NCBI GenBank assembly: GCA_019633425.1
Contig: WSUB01000119.1
Location: 1 to 64,000, forward strand
DNA from: Tulasnella sp. 424
Lineage: Eukaryota; Basidiomycota; Agaricomycetes; Cantharellales; Tulasnellaceae
Reading direction: 5' to 3'
DNA length: 64,000 nt
Shown here: positions 52,439 through 62,245 of the stretch, one piece after another
Layout: each line of letters opens with the position of its first letter
Position numbering within the stretch: the stretch's first letter is position 1
Position numbers and translations under genes: made by a program
Notes under the pieces: generated by a model
What the model was told of the DNA's origin: nothing
Databases searched by the model: none
What the model saw: the letters and a program-made list of their open reading frames with translations, nothing else

Positions 52439-53986
52439 CTACCGCACCGTGACGTCATCAAGCAGTAGGCATGGCACGACTGCTCGCAAGAGTTCCATGT
52501 CCTCTCGACTGATCGAGCCTCCTCGTAATTGGAGTCTATCTAGAGGTAAATGACTACTCCCTTCGGACTTGATCAAACTGGTCCCCAGGGCTGTAAGAGA
52601 GTGCACCCATGGGTTATGTAAATTTGCCTGGATGGTAAGCTCCGTTAATTGGGGAAACAGACGTGTTGTTCTCGAATCTGGAGGGAACAGCTGCTTAAGC
52701 ACGTCGGTCGCCCTCTCAACACGGTCCGTAGTATCGACCAATGTTAGGGTGCGGACGCCGGGAAGTGCTTGAGATAGGGTGTTTAGGAGGTCGATCGTTT
52801 TGTTGATGTGAGGGGATTTCCATTGAAACATGTTAGTGAGTCGAAGTTCCGGGGACCATGATTGGCTTGAGAACTTGAGTCGATTTGCAAATAATTGCAA
52901 GACGTCGATATGCCTCTCTGGAGGTGCGGTGACCCTTAGCACAAGATGCGCGTTTGATCTTCCCCGCGTGAAGTATCGCAACTCTGTATCCATGCGACCC
53001 CAGAGGTCAACCAACTCGTGGATTTCCTCGTCACTCGCCTCCAGCGCCAGAACGGACGGCTCGGTTTGAGGAATTAGCCAAAGGGAATCTAGACGCTCTG
53101 ACATCTGCGTCACTCCCTCTTCCAGCGGGCGTCTACTATCCAGTGCCTCATGGACGGTACAACTTGTCTCGAGTGGTACCTCTATCGAACAAAGCAGTGA
53201 ATTGAGAACGCCTGGCCAGAGATGTTCAAGGATGAGGGTCTGCAGACAAGGGAGCCGGACTCGTGGTGACAGTAGGGATGGGAAGGGCATTTCGATTCGA
53301 CTGCGCGAGATATGAAGGTGAGCGAGATGAGGTGATCTGCGAAGAATGTCGAGGAGTTCGCCAAGGCTCGGGACTTCAAATTCGATGACATGCATGCTGA
53401 ACCTTTGGAGATTTGAGATGTTGGGTGAATCCCAAGGAAGGTGACAATGGCGGATGTTGATCACTCGAATGCTTGGTACCGAATCATTGAACATAGGTAT
53501 CGTGAGGTCCATGGACGGCGGAGATGTAACATCTAGCACTTCCAAGAGAGGCGCTGGCTGAGACAGTAGGTTGCGGAAGATATCGAGGCTGACACCAGTG
53601 CCGAGCTTGAGGGTTCGCCACCGATGGGCTTCCGCTTCTACTCTCGCAGCAATAGAAGAGGTTCCTCGACATCCTTCAACATCCAACGGTCGACCCTTTG
53701 ACTTCTTGATAGCCATCTCTACAAGCTCTTCCGGACAATCGACAGGTACTTTGGTCCAAAGTTCCGGAGAGTCGTCCATGACCTCCGCCCACCTCTTGCT
53801 GACTGCGCGGAGTGAGAGCAAGGCCACGTAGTAGGCTGTATAGCTACCCGAGGCTATTTCATCAAGCGCATATTGGATTATTTTCAGGAAAACTTCGATG
53901 GGTAGGTTGGGAAAAGGTGGCTTGGGCTCCAGCGGCTCGCTAATCGTGAGGGCTTCCAGTCCTGTGATTTCTTCTACGCCGTTCAA
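52439..53986 (-). CDS. F-box protein I, start codon not found
   Basis: Frame of 515 codons. F-box: PNLPIEVFLKIIQYALDE, YYVALLSLRAVSKRWAEVMD, ELWTKVPVDC; then an LRR-like region diverged from the others (LRRSPHLAHLHISRSRI, LPCLQTLILEHLWPG) and the end LLLDDVTVR shared with G. No ATG lies in frame before the F-box: the first codon used is TTG at 53986. The frame extends a little further upstream with the family leader (NAPELGG, LLALNGVEE), but a one-base insertion and loss of the usual ATG (MSSSS region) break it. Either an upstream exon was missed or the locus is decaying. It is the most divergent and outermost member. Confidence 0.7.
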   Translation of the reverse strand: MNGVEEITGLEALTISEPLEPKPPFPNLPIEVFLKIIQYALDEIASGSYTAYYVALLSLRAVSKRWAEVMDDSPELWTKVPVDCPEELVEMAIKKSKGRPLDVEGCRGTSSIAARVEAEAHRWRTLKLGTGVSLDIFRNLLSQPAPLLEVLDVTSPPSMDLTIPMFNDSVPSIRVINIRHCHLPWDSPNISNLQRFSMHVIEFEVPSLGELLDILRRSPHLAHLHISRSRIEMPFPSLLSPRVRLPCLQTLILEHLWPGVLNSLLCSIEVPLETSCTVHEALDSRRPLEEGVTQMSERLDSLWLIPQTEPSVLALEASDEEIHELVDLWGRMDTELRYFTRGRSNAHLVLRVTAPPERHIDVLQLFANRLKFSSQSWSPELRLTNMFQWKSPHINKTIDLLNTLSQALPGVRTLTLVDTTDRVERATDVLKQLFPPDSRTTRLFPQLTELTIQANLHNPWVHSLTALGTSLIKSEGSSHLPLDRLQLRGGSISREDMELLRAVVPCLLLDDVTVR

Positions 53987-54280
53987 AGCTAATAGGCCAC
54001 CCCCGAGCTCTGGGGCGTTGGTTGGGCTGAACGGTCTTGAGAGTCGTCAACACCCGCATTCACCTGGTTACCCTCCTGCCGTACCACTGGCACTTACGAG
54101 TCGGTCGCAGAGCCACTAAGAGCTTTCTTGTCAAGCATTGGATCTCTTAGCGCCTTTTTGATAAGACTGTTCACGACTCTAGTTGGCTGATAGGTATCTT
54201 GCGGTTTGGGAAATGTGAAGTCAAACGGCAACTCCGTTTAGCACCGAAATCTCCGCGGAGCGATAAACCCACATTCGAAA
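53987..54280. other. Degenerate upstream region of F-box I and promoter of SHQ1
   Basis: 54000-54240 still shows traces of the array spacer (CGTTTAGCACCGAAAT block at 54236). The last 40 bases precede the SHQ1 ATG, so the SHQ1 promoter must overlap the edge of the array. Confidence 0.55.
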
Positions 54281-56025
54281 ATGATCACTCCCAAATTTTC
54301 GTGCACCCAAGACAACTCATCCGTCACAATATCCCTGTACGTCCCCTCCGTTAGAGTTCGTATTTCTTTGCTCCATGCTCGTATACGTGGAACTAATGAG
54401 CTGAGCTTTCTTCCTCTAGGCATCTGAGGTCGAGATCGACGTCGACGGTACCCAATTCTCGGTTCATATCAACCCCTACTTCCTTCGCCTCAATTTCTCT
54501 GGGAGCGTCGTTGAGGACGACAGCTCGCATGCTCGATATGATCCTTCTACAGGTTATTTGACCGTAAAGCTTTCGAAAGAGAGCGAAGGAGAAGATTTTG
54601 GAGACTTGGATCTTTTGGCCAAATTGCTTGCCCCACGCTCAAGCACCATCGCAGAGGGAGCAGAGAGTTCTTTAGGCGAAGAGATATCCAATGATGGTGT
54701 TTACCATCCCACCATCGAAGTCATCGGAGGGTCAGAAGATCCAACAGACGAGCTCACTGCGGCTGCTGAGAACCTGACGCTCGATGACGAGCGACGAGCG
54801 CTCCTCGAAGGTATGTTCACCTATCGACCCGCGTCCCGACGACTCACCCCTCACTAATGACCGCATACAGCCGAAAAAGCTGGGTGGCACTACCCGCAGA
54901 GTGTTCCTTCCGATCAACCTGAGCTTTCGACCTCGGTGAACAAGCCATACGGTTTCCTCGACGCGTATTCGGGCTACTTCAAGCACGTCGGCCATACCTC
55001 CAACGAAGTCAACGAGCTCGGGGAAGACGCAGAGCGCTTGACCATGGCGGAACGGAGGAAGCGGCGCGAGGCTCATGAAAACCAAAAATGGGATGAGGAG
55101 TATTATTTGTAAGCCGGGTCTTGGGCTCCTCCTATTACCTGCTGTTGACAAATTACCACTCACCCCAGAGCCGACTTTGTAAATGATGAAGAGATTCAAG
55201 AAATCATACGATGGAAGAGTCCGTACGCTTCTATTGGCGCCGTCGATTTTACCGAAGAGGAGAATGCCGCTATGCTTCGACTCCCTCGGAAAGAGTGTAC
55301 GTCGCCGTCCATTTTCCTTGATGCGCGCACGCACATGATTGTGTTGTGCCCGCGCGCGGAGTTTTTTCATTTCTCTCTTCAGCTAATAAATCCCGCCCTC
55401 TCGTTTCAAGATCTCGTGTCTTCAACACAGTCGAGATCACTCGACCTCACCTTGATCGGCGTTCTCTTTGCCTTCGCCTACGACCTCCGAACTACGCAAG
55501 GAGACCCTACAACGGAATCCGCCTGGACCATCGCCTCGTTGTGTCCTGCCTTTTCCGCGCTTGATGTTTCATACGACCTCGAGTCGACGCTCGTTACGTC
55601 GTACCGCCGCGCGCTGGCCTTCCCACTTTACCGGAACTGGAACTTGTGCGAGCGCTGCCGCAAGGACGTGGGCGACATCCTCAAGGGCGGCGTTCGCGGG
55701 GTCACACGTGCTCTGCTTCAAACGAAGAAGCTCCTCGACAGACATGAAACGTATTACGTGTACTCCAAAATCTGGATAAACGATTTTATTGTTTGGGCGC
55801 AGTCTCACAAAAGGTACGCGGCCACCGAATCGGGATTAGCTCATGTATCATTGGCTGGGGGCTTACATGGAGATCACCGCCCGCCCGCCCAGGGACACCG
55901 ATCTTGGCCAGCTGGCAACGGAAATTACAAATTTCACGCCACTCAAGACCTCCATCGGATGGTCATTAGACGAATTGGAAGAAGCCGCCCAAGGACTGGA
56001 ACCAGACAGCGACGACGAAGACTAA
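54281..56025 (+). CDS. SHQ1: SHQ1, H/ACA ribonucleoprotein assembly chaperone
   Basis: Six exons join in frame: 54281-54355, 54420-54810, 54871-55108, 55169-55296, 55411-55813, 55893-56025 (430 residues). The N-terminus is the SHQ1 CS domain (MITPKFSCTQDNSSVTISLY, EVEIDVDGTQFSVHINPYFL, RLNFSGSVVEDDSS, YDPSTGYLTVKLSK). The second part is the SHQ1-specific helical domain: KPYGFLDAYSGYF, ERRKRREAHENQKWDEEYYL, RLPRKEYL, LIGVLFAFAYDLRTTQGDPT, ESAWTIASL, YYVYSKIWINDFIVWAQ. It binds dyskerin/Cbf5 and is needed for H/ACA snoRNP biogenesis. The acceptor of the fifth exon was chosen (TTTCAAG at 55410) because it restores KEYL. An upstream array of F-box genes ends 294 bp before its start. Confidence 0.93.
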
Positions 56026-56735
56026 AACCATTTCTCCAGCAAAAAAAGCCACACACGACACCACACTCGCTCAGCAGATTTTTGGCCTCTCAACTGTCAA
56101 TTCTATAGTACTCCCGTCTTCCGGGAAACAGGACATTGACAGAGAGGAAACGGGGTTACAAAGAAAGGCTTGGATGAGTAGGGTGAATCTGCTGGGGAGT
56201 GAGAGATCTTTTCGGGTGTGTGTACTAAGAAGGGGGGGAGTTTCACAAAAACTCGGAAAACGGCTGTAATGTACCAAGTAAGTAACAATGAAAAAAAAAG
56301 CAAGAGGCAAAAAAAAAAGTAGCGAAGGTGGAAAACAAGAAACGAGACGCACGGGTTCTATTTATAAGGAGAGAAAAGCCGGAAACCGTCGAGCGAAGCC
56401 CGACAATAAAAACATCGTAAACGTGGGTTTTTGTCAACAAAAAAAAAAAAAAGGTAGATCAGGAACGAAGACGAGAAAGAGAAGAGAAAAAGAAAAGAAA
56501 AAGAGGAAAGAAAAAAATTGGAAGAGATTTTGAAAAACAGAGATTTGACGAAACAATCGAGGCCCAAAGCAAAAACGCAGAGCGAGCAGCAGATTCCAAC
56601 ACGATATGAGACAGTCCGAAGAGAAAAGAGAAAGCGGAACTAGTAGCAGAGTCGATGTATTGATACGGGAGAGATGATGGTGATGATGATGGACGCATAG
56701 GAGGAGGATGACATGGCATATGGTGGGAGGGGAGC
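56026..56735. other. Convergent intergenic region with poly-purine tract
   Basis: Between the SHQ1 and winged-helix gene 3' ends. 56283-56525 is strongly purine-rich on the plus strand (long A runs, GAGAAAGAGAAGAGAAAAAG and similar), over 100 bases almost without pyrimidines from about 56457. No gene. Confidence 0.6.
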
Positions 56736-59382
56736 TTAGAGAGATGGTGACCGAGGTCGCTTCATACGGATGGGTACAGGCCGGACGGGAGTGGTAGGAA
56801 CGATGTTGGCTGTGGGAGGAGCGGCGAGAGCCTTGGCGGAAACATCCTCAGCCCCGTCCAGGTTCAAGAGACCTTCGAGCTCGTCAACGTCAACGTCGTC
56901 CTCCATGTCCTCAACATCCTCGTCACCAGCAACGGTAAGGTAACGATGAGCCAAACCATGCTTGAGGGGTCCATCAGAGTCGACCGACGAAGGGGTCAAA
57001 GCCGGCGAGTAGAGGATGATAGGGTGAGGCGAGTTCGATCCGGCTGAAGCGGTCGACATGGTGGACATTCGACGAGGGTCGACGTCGCGCTCAGCGAGAG
57101 GGACGGTGTTCTTGGCGATGATGATCGAAGACCTCGACGACTTGCGCGACAAGGTGCTCCTCACGCTACCACACCGACTGACCGGTCGACTTGGCGGGCG
57201 ACTAGACGCACCACCATGGCTCCATGGAGTTCCAGCACGAGACCTAAACGACGACGCGATGCTCATGCTATCACCCTCACCAAACGAAGCAGGCGAAGGC
57301 GCCAAATCCAGTTCCATCGGCTCGGCGGTCAACATCGAATCCTTGGGCACGGTCAAGAACGCTCCGTCGAACCTCGCGCCGAACGGAGTGCCAGCGCGGG
57401 ACCATCCTTGGTCTTCCATCTCTCCTTTATTGATAGCCACTTGCTGTTGAGTATTAGCTCCGGGGAAGTCCCAGCCACCGAAATCGAAGCCCAAACCAGC
57501 TGAATGGAAGGGAGCGTCCGAGGGGAAGGGCGAGTGGTCGAAGGAACCCATCTGAGCGGTGGCCAAGCTCCAGGTAGCGATGTCGTTTTGAAGGGAAGGG
57601 GGTGGGGTAGGGGTGCGGACGACGCTGCCTTCGCTCGAGTCGTGGTCTTCTCCGGGCGACGAGGCGGTCGAGGGGAGCATCTCGGTATCAGGCTCGACCT
57701 TGACGGGGGACGACGACTCGACGTTGAACTTTTGCATGGTGACGTGGAAGTCGTCCTCATCGTCGCCGGAGGAGTATCCGCTCTCCGTGGGGAGTTCGAC
57801 CATGGGAGTAGAGACGGTGACGGGGAGAGGTGCCAGCCAATCGGCCGGTAGGGTAATGGAAGCAGCGGCATGAATGTTGAACAGTTCGGCATCCGAGAGC
57901 GGCATCGCCTCTCCCTCCGGAATCTCGTCAGCCAACATCTCTTCCTGTTCAGCCAAAGCGTCAGCGGCGGCCTGCTCCTCTTCCTCGGTCATCATGATCA
58001 TCGGCTCGGGGGACATTGCGGTCAAGGCGTCCAAATCAATCTCTTCGGGTTGTAATGCTGCTTTATTATTAGATGATCTTCTGGGTTGTAATCGCGAATT
58101 TGCTTGCGTTGCTGGTCTCGGGACGATCTCCACAGGTAGAGCGGCTCGCTTCGGTTGAGCGGCGGAAGCAGTCCTCGAGGATCGAGTGGCTCCGTAAGGC
58201 ACTTCTTGAGAATTGGGTATGGTGGCAGCGGGGATGTACGACGGTAGCTCCATAGAAGCTACAGAATGCGCCGATGCTACGCCCCCTCTGACTGCCTCCT
58301 CAAATCGTGCTTGGAGTAAAGGATCCATCTTGGCTGCTGCTGCTGCCGGAGCGAGTTTCCGTTTCTTCCGGGACGGCTGCTCTGCTGTTGATTTCCTGTT
58401 GGTGGGTTGTCGTCCTTCGTCGTCTTCTTCGTCTGACCCGTCTACTGTCGATGCGGCTGCCGCCACAGCTTTTTTCACCACCGGCCCAGTGAGAGCGCCT
58501 GGCCCTTCCTGTGCACGCATGATGACGTCCAAGTCCATACCGAGGCGGGTGTACGGGCACGAGAACCCCGCGGCTTTGGAGAAGCACCAGATCTTACCCT
58601 TTTTGCGGCCCGAAGCGCCAGACAAGTCGATCTGGTGGTGCTTCCAGCAGCTGCCGGCGTCGATCATGAAAACCAATGAAGGCCTGTCGACGAGCTCACG
58701 GCGGCGCTGGTGAGACCGGAGTGCGTTTCCGAAGAGCTGCTCGGGACGATCCTTGTGGCTGTGTAAACAAAAGTGTATCGGGAGGCGTCGGTCAGCATTG
58801 AAATTTCCCCCCCTCTGGAGTGCGGAGCCACTGAAACGTCACTCACCGATGCAGGACTTGCGTCCAACCTTTTTTCATGACCGCCTGAAGGATGTCGGGT
58901 ACTCGCATGGGGTTATTGCCCTGCAGAAATTAGAGTAAAAAAAAGTCAGCAAAAAACACGGCTTTTTTTTTTCTTTTCCCGAGGGCAGGAAATAAGCGTG
59001 GGCGTGATGGTAAAGAAAAGAGGCTCACGTTTTCGATGAGGACGTTGAAAGCGGCGCAGAGGTATGGGTTGTCCAGATCATGCGAGTCCATGAGCTTTGC
59101 GAGCGAAGAGGGAACAGGGGGCACGAGGATGAGTGGCAGTCCCTCGTCGTTTGTGGCTGGTGGTGCTGATGCTCTCGGCGCAACGGTAGCCGGAGAGGTC
59201 AACATTGGCGTTTGCGCTGGGATTGGAATGGTGACTGAGGGTGGGGACTGCGAGGACTGTGAGGAGTGGGACGAGGAGGCTGAGGGAATGCGTGCACGGG
59301 AACTCTGTCGCTGTTGCTGCTGTTGCTGCTGCTGTTGTTGGAGAGTAGGCTGTTGGCGATGAGAGACGAAGAGACGGGGCAT
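56736..59382 (-). CDS. Putative winged-helix/HTH nuclear regulator with polyglutamine tract
   Basis: Three exons join in frame: 59382-59029, 58920-58847, 58758-56736 (816 residues). The N-terminus has a polyQ tract from CAG/CAA repeats (about 59308-59340) and a Ser/Pro region. Residues about 105-185 form the only conserved-looking part: LDNPYLCAAFNVLIENGNNP, MRVPDILQAVMKKGWTQVL, RPEQLFGNALRSHQRR, resembling a winged-helix fold as in HARE-HTH/GDS1-type fungal regulators. It is followed by WCFSKAAGFSCPYTRLGMDL and a basic run (RKKRKL) that could be a nuclear localisation signal. The other 600 residues are Ser/Thr/Pro/Ala/Asp-rich, acidic and disordered. Name and fold are inference. Start ATG 59382 was chosen after a pyrimidine-rich leader; an in-frame ATG at 59592 is possible. 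Confidence 0.65.
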
Positions 59383-59738
59383 CGAAGTAGCAAGAGGGGA
59401 GGGGTGGGGGGATAAAAAAGAGAGTGGGTTGTGGTAGATGAGCTGATTAATGGGGGAGTTGCATGCAAAGGTGAAGAGGGACGGGGGAGTAGCAGTTGAA
59501 GGTGAGGAGAGAGTATTAGGTGGTGGTTGATGAGAAAAGCCCAGACAGCGGACACACGGAGGTGCCCTGATAACGGGAACAACGTGAGCCATGACTTCGG
59601 AAGTTGATTTATTCCCGTCCAAATCCCCGACGCGTCATCCCTGAATCAACTGTACTAGTCCCATTCCTAAGTATTACACATTTTAGCGGTCGCCAGCCAC
59701 ACCCTGACCTGCGACGGCGACGACCACCACAACGACCG
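59383..59738. promoter_or_regulatory. Pyrimidine-rich leader/promoter of the winged-helix gene and 3' flank of HAT1
   Basis: On the minus strand a CT-rich run (59383-59470 complement) precedes the ATG, as is common before fungal start codons. The rest is 3' flank of HAT1. No separate gene. Confidence 0.5.
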
Positions 59739-62034
59739 CTACTCCACGAGGCCCAATATCCGCCTGTAATCGTCCCGCACGCTCGCAAACGTCTCCTCCA
59801 GCTTTTCTATCCTCTCCTCCTTCTCCAGCTGCGAGAGTATCTCCTACACGTCATACAATGATGCCGATGGTCAGTCTCGGCCATCGAACGACTCACAACG
59901 CTGGGACAAGGGACCCAAGTCCAATGCCGGGCAGCTTACGCATGTGCACTCACGTAGTTGAAGCGGAAGATACGCTCCTTGACCTGTTGTAAACAAAATG
60001 GGACAAATGGCGTGCATCGCGGAATTCCGCCACGTCAGTAACCCGGTCAACTCCGACACACCCCGGACGTCACCGCAGCGGTCCGGCCCCGTGCCAATGG
60101 GAAACTGGCTCTAGCCATCATTGTAAACAATGAGACCAGGCTCACTCACCTGCAAACGGTACGCCCTCATCAACTTGGCATCATCTGGTGGCAGACTCCT
60201 GAGCACCAGCATTTCAATTAATCTGTGGAATTGGCGCTGAGGAGTCCGAGGTTGCGATCAGCTATCCCAGAGCGGATACAACGAGACAATCTAACCAAAA
60301 AGAAACTCACTCCTGCAATCTTGAGTTTCTTTCTCCAACGTTCCGCCCATTCCTTCTCAGTTGGGGGTCCAAGCTTCCCCTTTCCAGCCGGGGGCCTCGC
60401 AATCGCGGCAGGAACTTCGTCCGTGCCGTCCATCGCGAAGTCCTCCGATAGTCCGTACGCCTCCGTCATAAACTCCCTCTGCCTGAACAACATTCGCAAA
60501 TCACACTTGTCCCGAAGATCTTCGAACGCTTCGCTGGGATCCTCCACCGTCAACTCGGCGATCCCATCTCGTGCGACAGTGTACTCGTAGATAGCTTTGT
60601 ACAGCGCGGCTAAAATCCAATCAGGTTGAGCGGCACCGACTTACCCCTATGAACGTGAGAAGGTCCTTACCTCCGTGACCTTGGCTTTGATATGGCCCAG
60701 CAATCACGAATTGACTGTGGGACGGTCAAAAAGTCTCAATCTATCACTTGATAACAACTCTGAATCCCACGAACCTTAGTCGCAATCTCACTTTATCCGG
60801 CCAACAGTAGAACGAATACAGTGACGAATATCCAACAAAGTGATACACGGGCGTTCGGGCTTCATCTCTTCGACGGCGTTTCTCGAACCTGTAGGTCGAC
60901 GTTAGCTCAAGTCCTCTCGCCCCTTCAAAAGCTCCACCGAGATCGATAGAGCTTGAACGTACAGCACCACAAACTCCCATTTATCCTCATCTTCCTGGAT
61001 ATAAGAACCGCCTTCGATGTACAGCAAGACAAACAGCTGCATGCGTCGATGATATTCCCGGAAACCTGGTGTTTCCCAATTCGCCTTTGAGAGGTTCCCG
61101 TCAGTTCCAACCTTCCTCGCAGCGAAGACGACGAAACAATCCCACCCAGTACACCTCATACACCACTGCATCTTCATCGTCCTCGGATACCGTGGCGAAT
61201 CCTTTCCCGGCAGCTGCTTTCCCTTTACCCTTGCCCTTCGCAGCGCTTGCTGCCGGGCGTGCATAAGAGTATATCTTCTTGCCCAAGGGCTTGAAGCTCG
61301 TAGCATCCTTATCTACGCGCTTTTGGAACTCTTCTTCGTTCTTTAGATAGTCTTTCGCGCGTGGACGAGAGGTAACGCAGAACCGTTAGACTACGCCCAT
61401 GTCCCAAGGGAGTATCGCAACGTTACTCACCCGCAGGAATAAACTTGTACAGCGTTCCCTCAACATCGTCCGCTACTTTACTCCCAGCTCCACTGAGCTT
61501 CGAGCTGTAGTTGATGCGGAGGTACTGTTGTAATGAGCCGGATGCGAACTTGAGCTATTCAGGGTAGGGCCCCCAGTTTGTTTCAGAATTTACCCTAGAG
61601 AATGGACTGGGGAAAAGAGCACCCACCTGAATCTCCAGGTCTTCATAGCCGTATATCTTCTCTTCTTCCCCAAAGATCTACGGTTGAGAGCCAAAACAAA
61701 GAAGGGGAAGGCTATCGCTCAGTTTGGACTTGGCCCGACAACCTTGCCTGATACAACTGAAACCCGCGTTCAAGCAGGGCGGCACCAAAAATATACTCAC
61801 TGGATAGGTAAACTTGGGGTTGAACTCGGCGATAATGTTCCTTTCAGAGCCTTCCAACAGGTCCGCATCGTCCTTTGAGCGCACTGCGGTAGAGGGATAT
61901 GGGATCAAAACACCAGGCGAAGGCATTGAATGAGCGATCGTCGAACGACTTCATTTTCATCGATATCCACGCGACTATGACGGACCTAAGCTGAGACAGA
62001 GAGCTTCGTTCGAGTCTGAGGTGTACTCCGCCAT
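59739..62034 (-). CDS. HAT1: Histone acetyltransferase type B catalytic subunit
   Basis: Twelve exons join in frame: 62034-61986, 61883-61801, 61677-61627, 61554-61431, 61351-61146, 61084-60963, 60888-60775, 60714-60671, 60609-60311, 60236-60150, 59983-59954, 59843-59739 (437 residues). Hat1 signatures in order: MAEYTSDSNEALCLSL, FNPKFTYPIFGEEEKIYGY, LKFASGSLQQYLRINY, DDVEGTLYKFIP, TPGFREYHRRMQLFVLLYIE, GGSYIQEDEDKWEFVVL, YHFVGYSSLYSFY, FVIAGPYQSQGHGAALY (acetyl-CoA QxxGxG loop), LTVEDPSEAFEDLRDKCDLR, RQFHRLIEMLVLR. It acetylates new histone H4 on K5 and K12 before chromatin assembly. A Lys/Gly-rich insert (GKGKGKAAAGKG) is present. Donor CT|GTACGT at 60962 was chosen because it gives the expected VVLFEKRRRR. 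Confidence 0.95.
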
Positions 62035-62245
62035 TTTCGAGCTGACCGCCTGGGCCTGTGTTGTTGTTGTTCTTATAAGCCCAAGAGAGGAAACAGTAAT
62101 TGTGGACGGTGAGAAATGAACTGGAAGAGTAGAATGTTCGGATTTTCATTCTACGGAGTTTAAGGGAGACGCGTTTGTGATATCACAATTTCCGCGACAA
62201 AGTTCAAAACCACTTCGACCCTCGCGAAGCCCAACCGAAAAAAAA
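62035..62245. promoter_or_regulatory. Bidirectional promoter (HAT1 / MSH3)
   Basis: The ATGs of HAT1 (minus) and MSH3 (plus) are divergent and 211 bp apart. An ACGCGTTTG element (MCB-like ACGCGT, 62169-62174) lies inside; ACGCGT boxes drive G1/S transcription of replication and repair genes in fungi, fitting both gene products. Confidence 0.6.
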
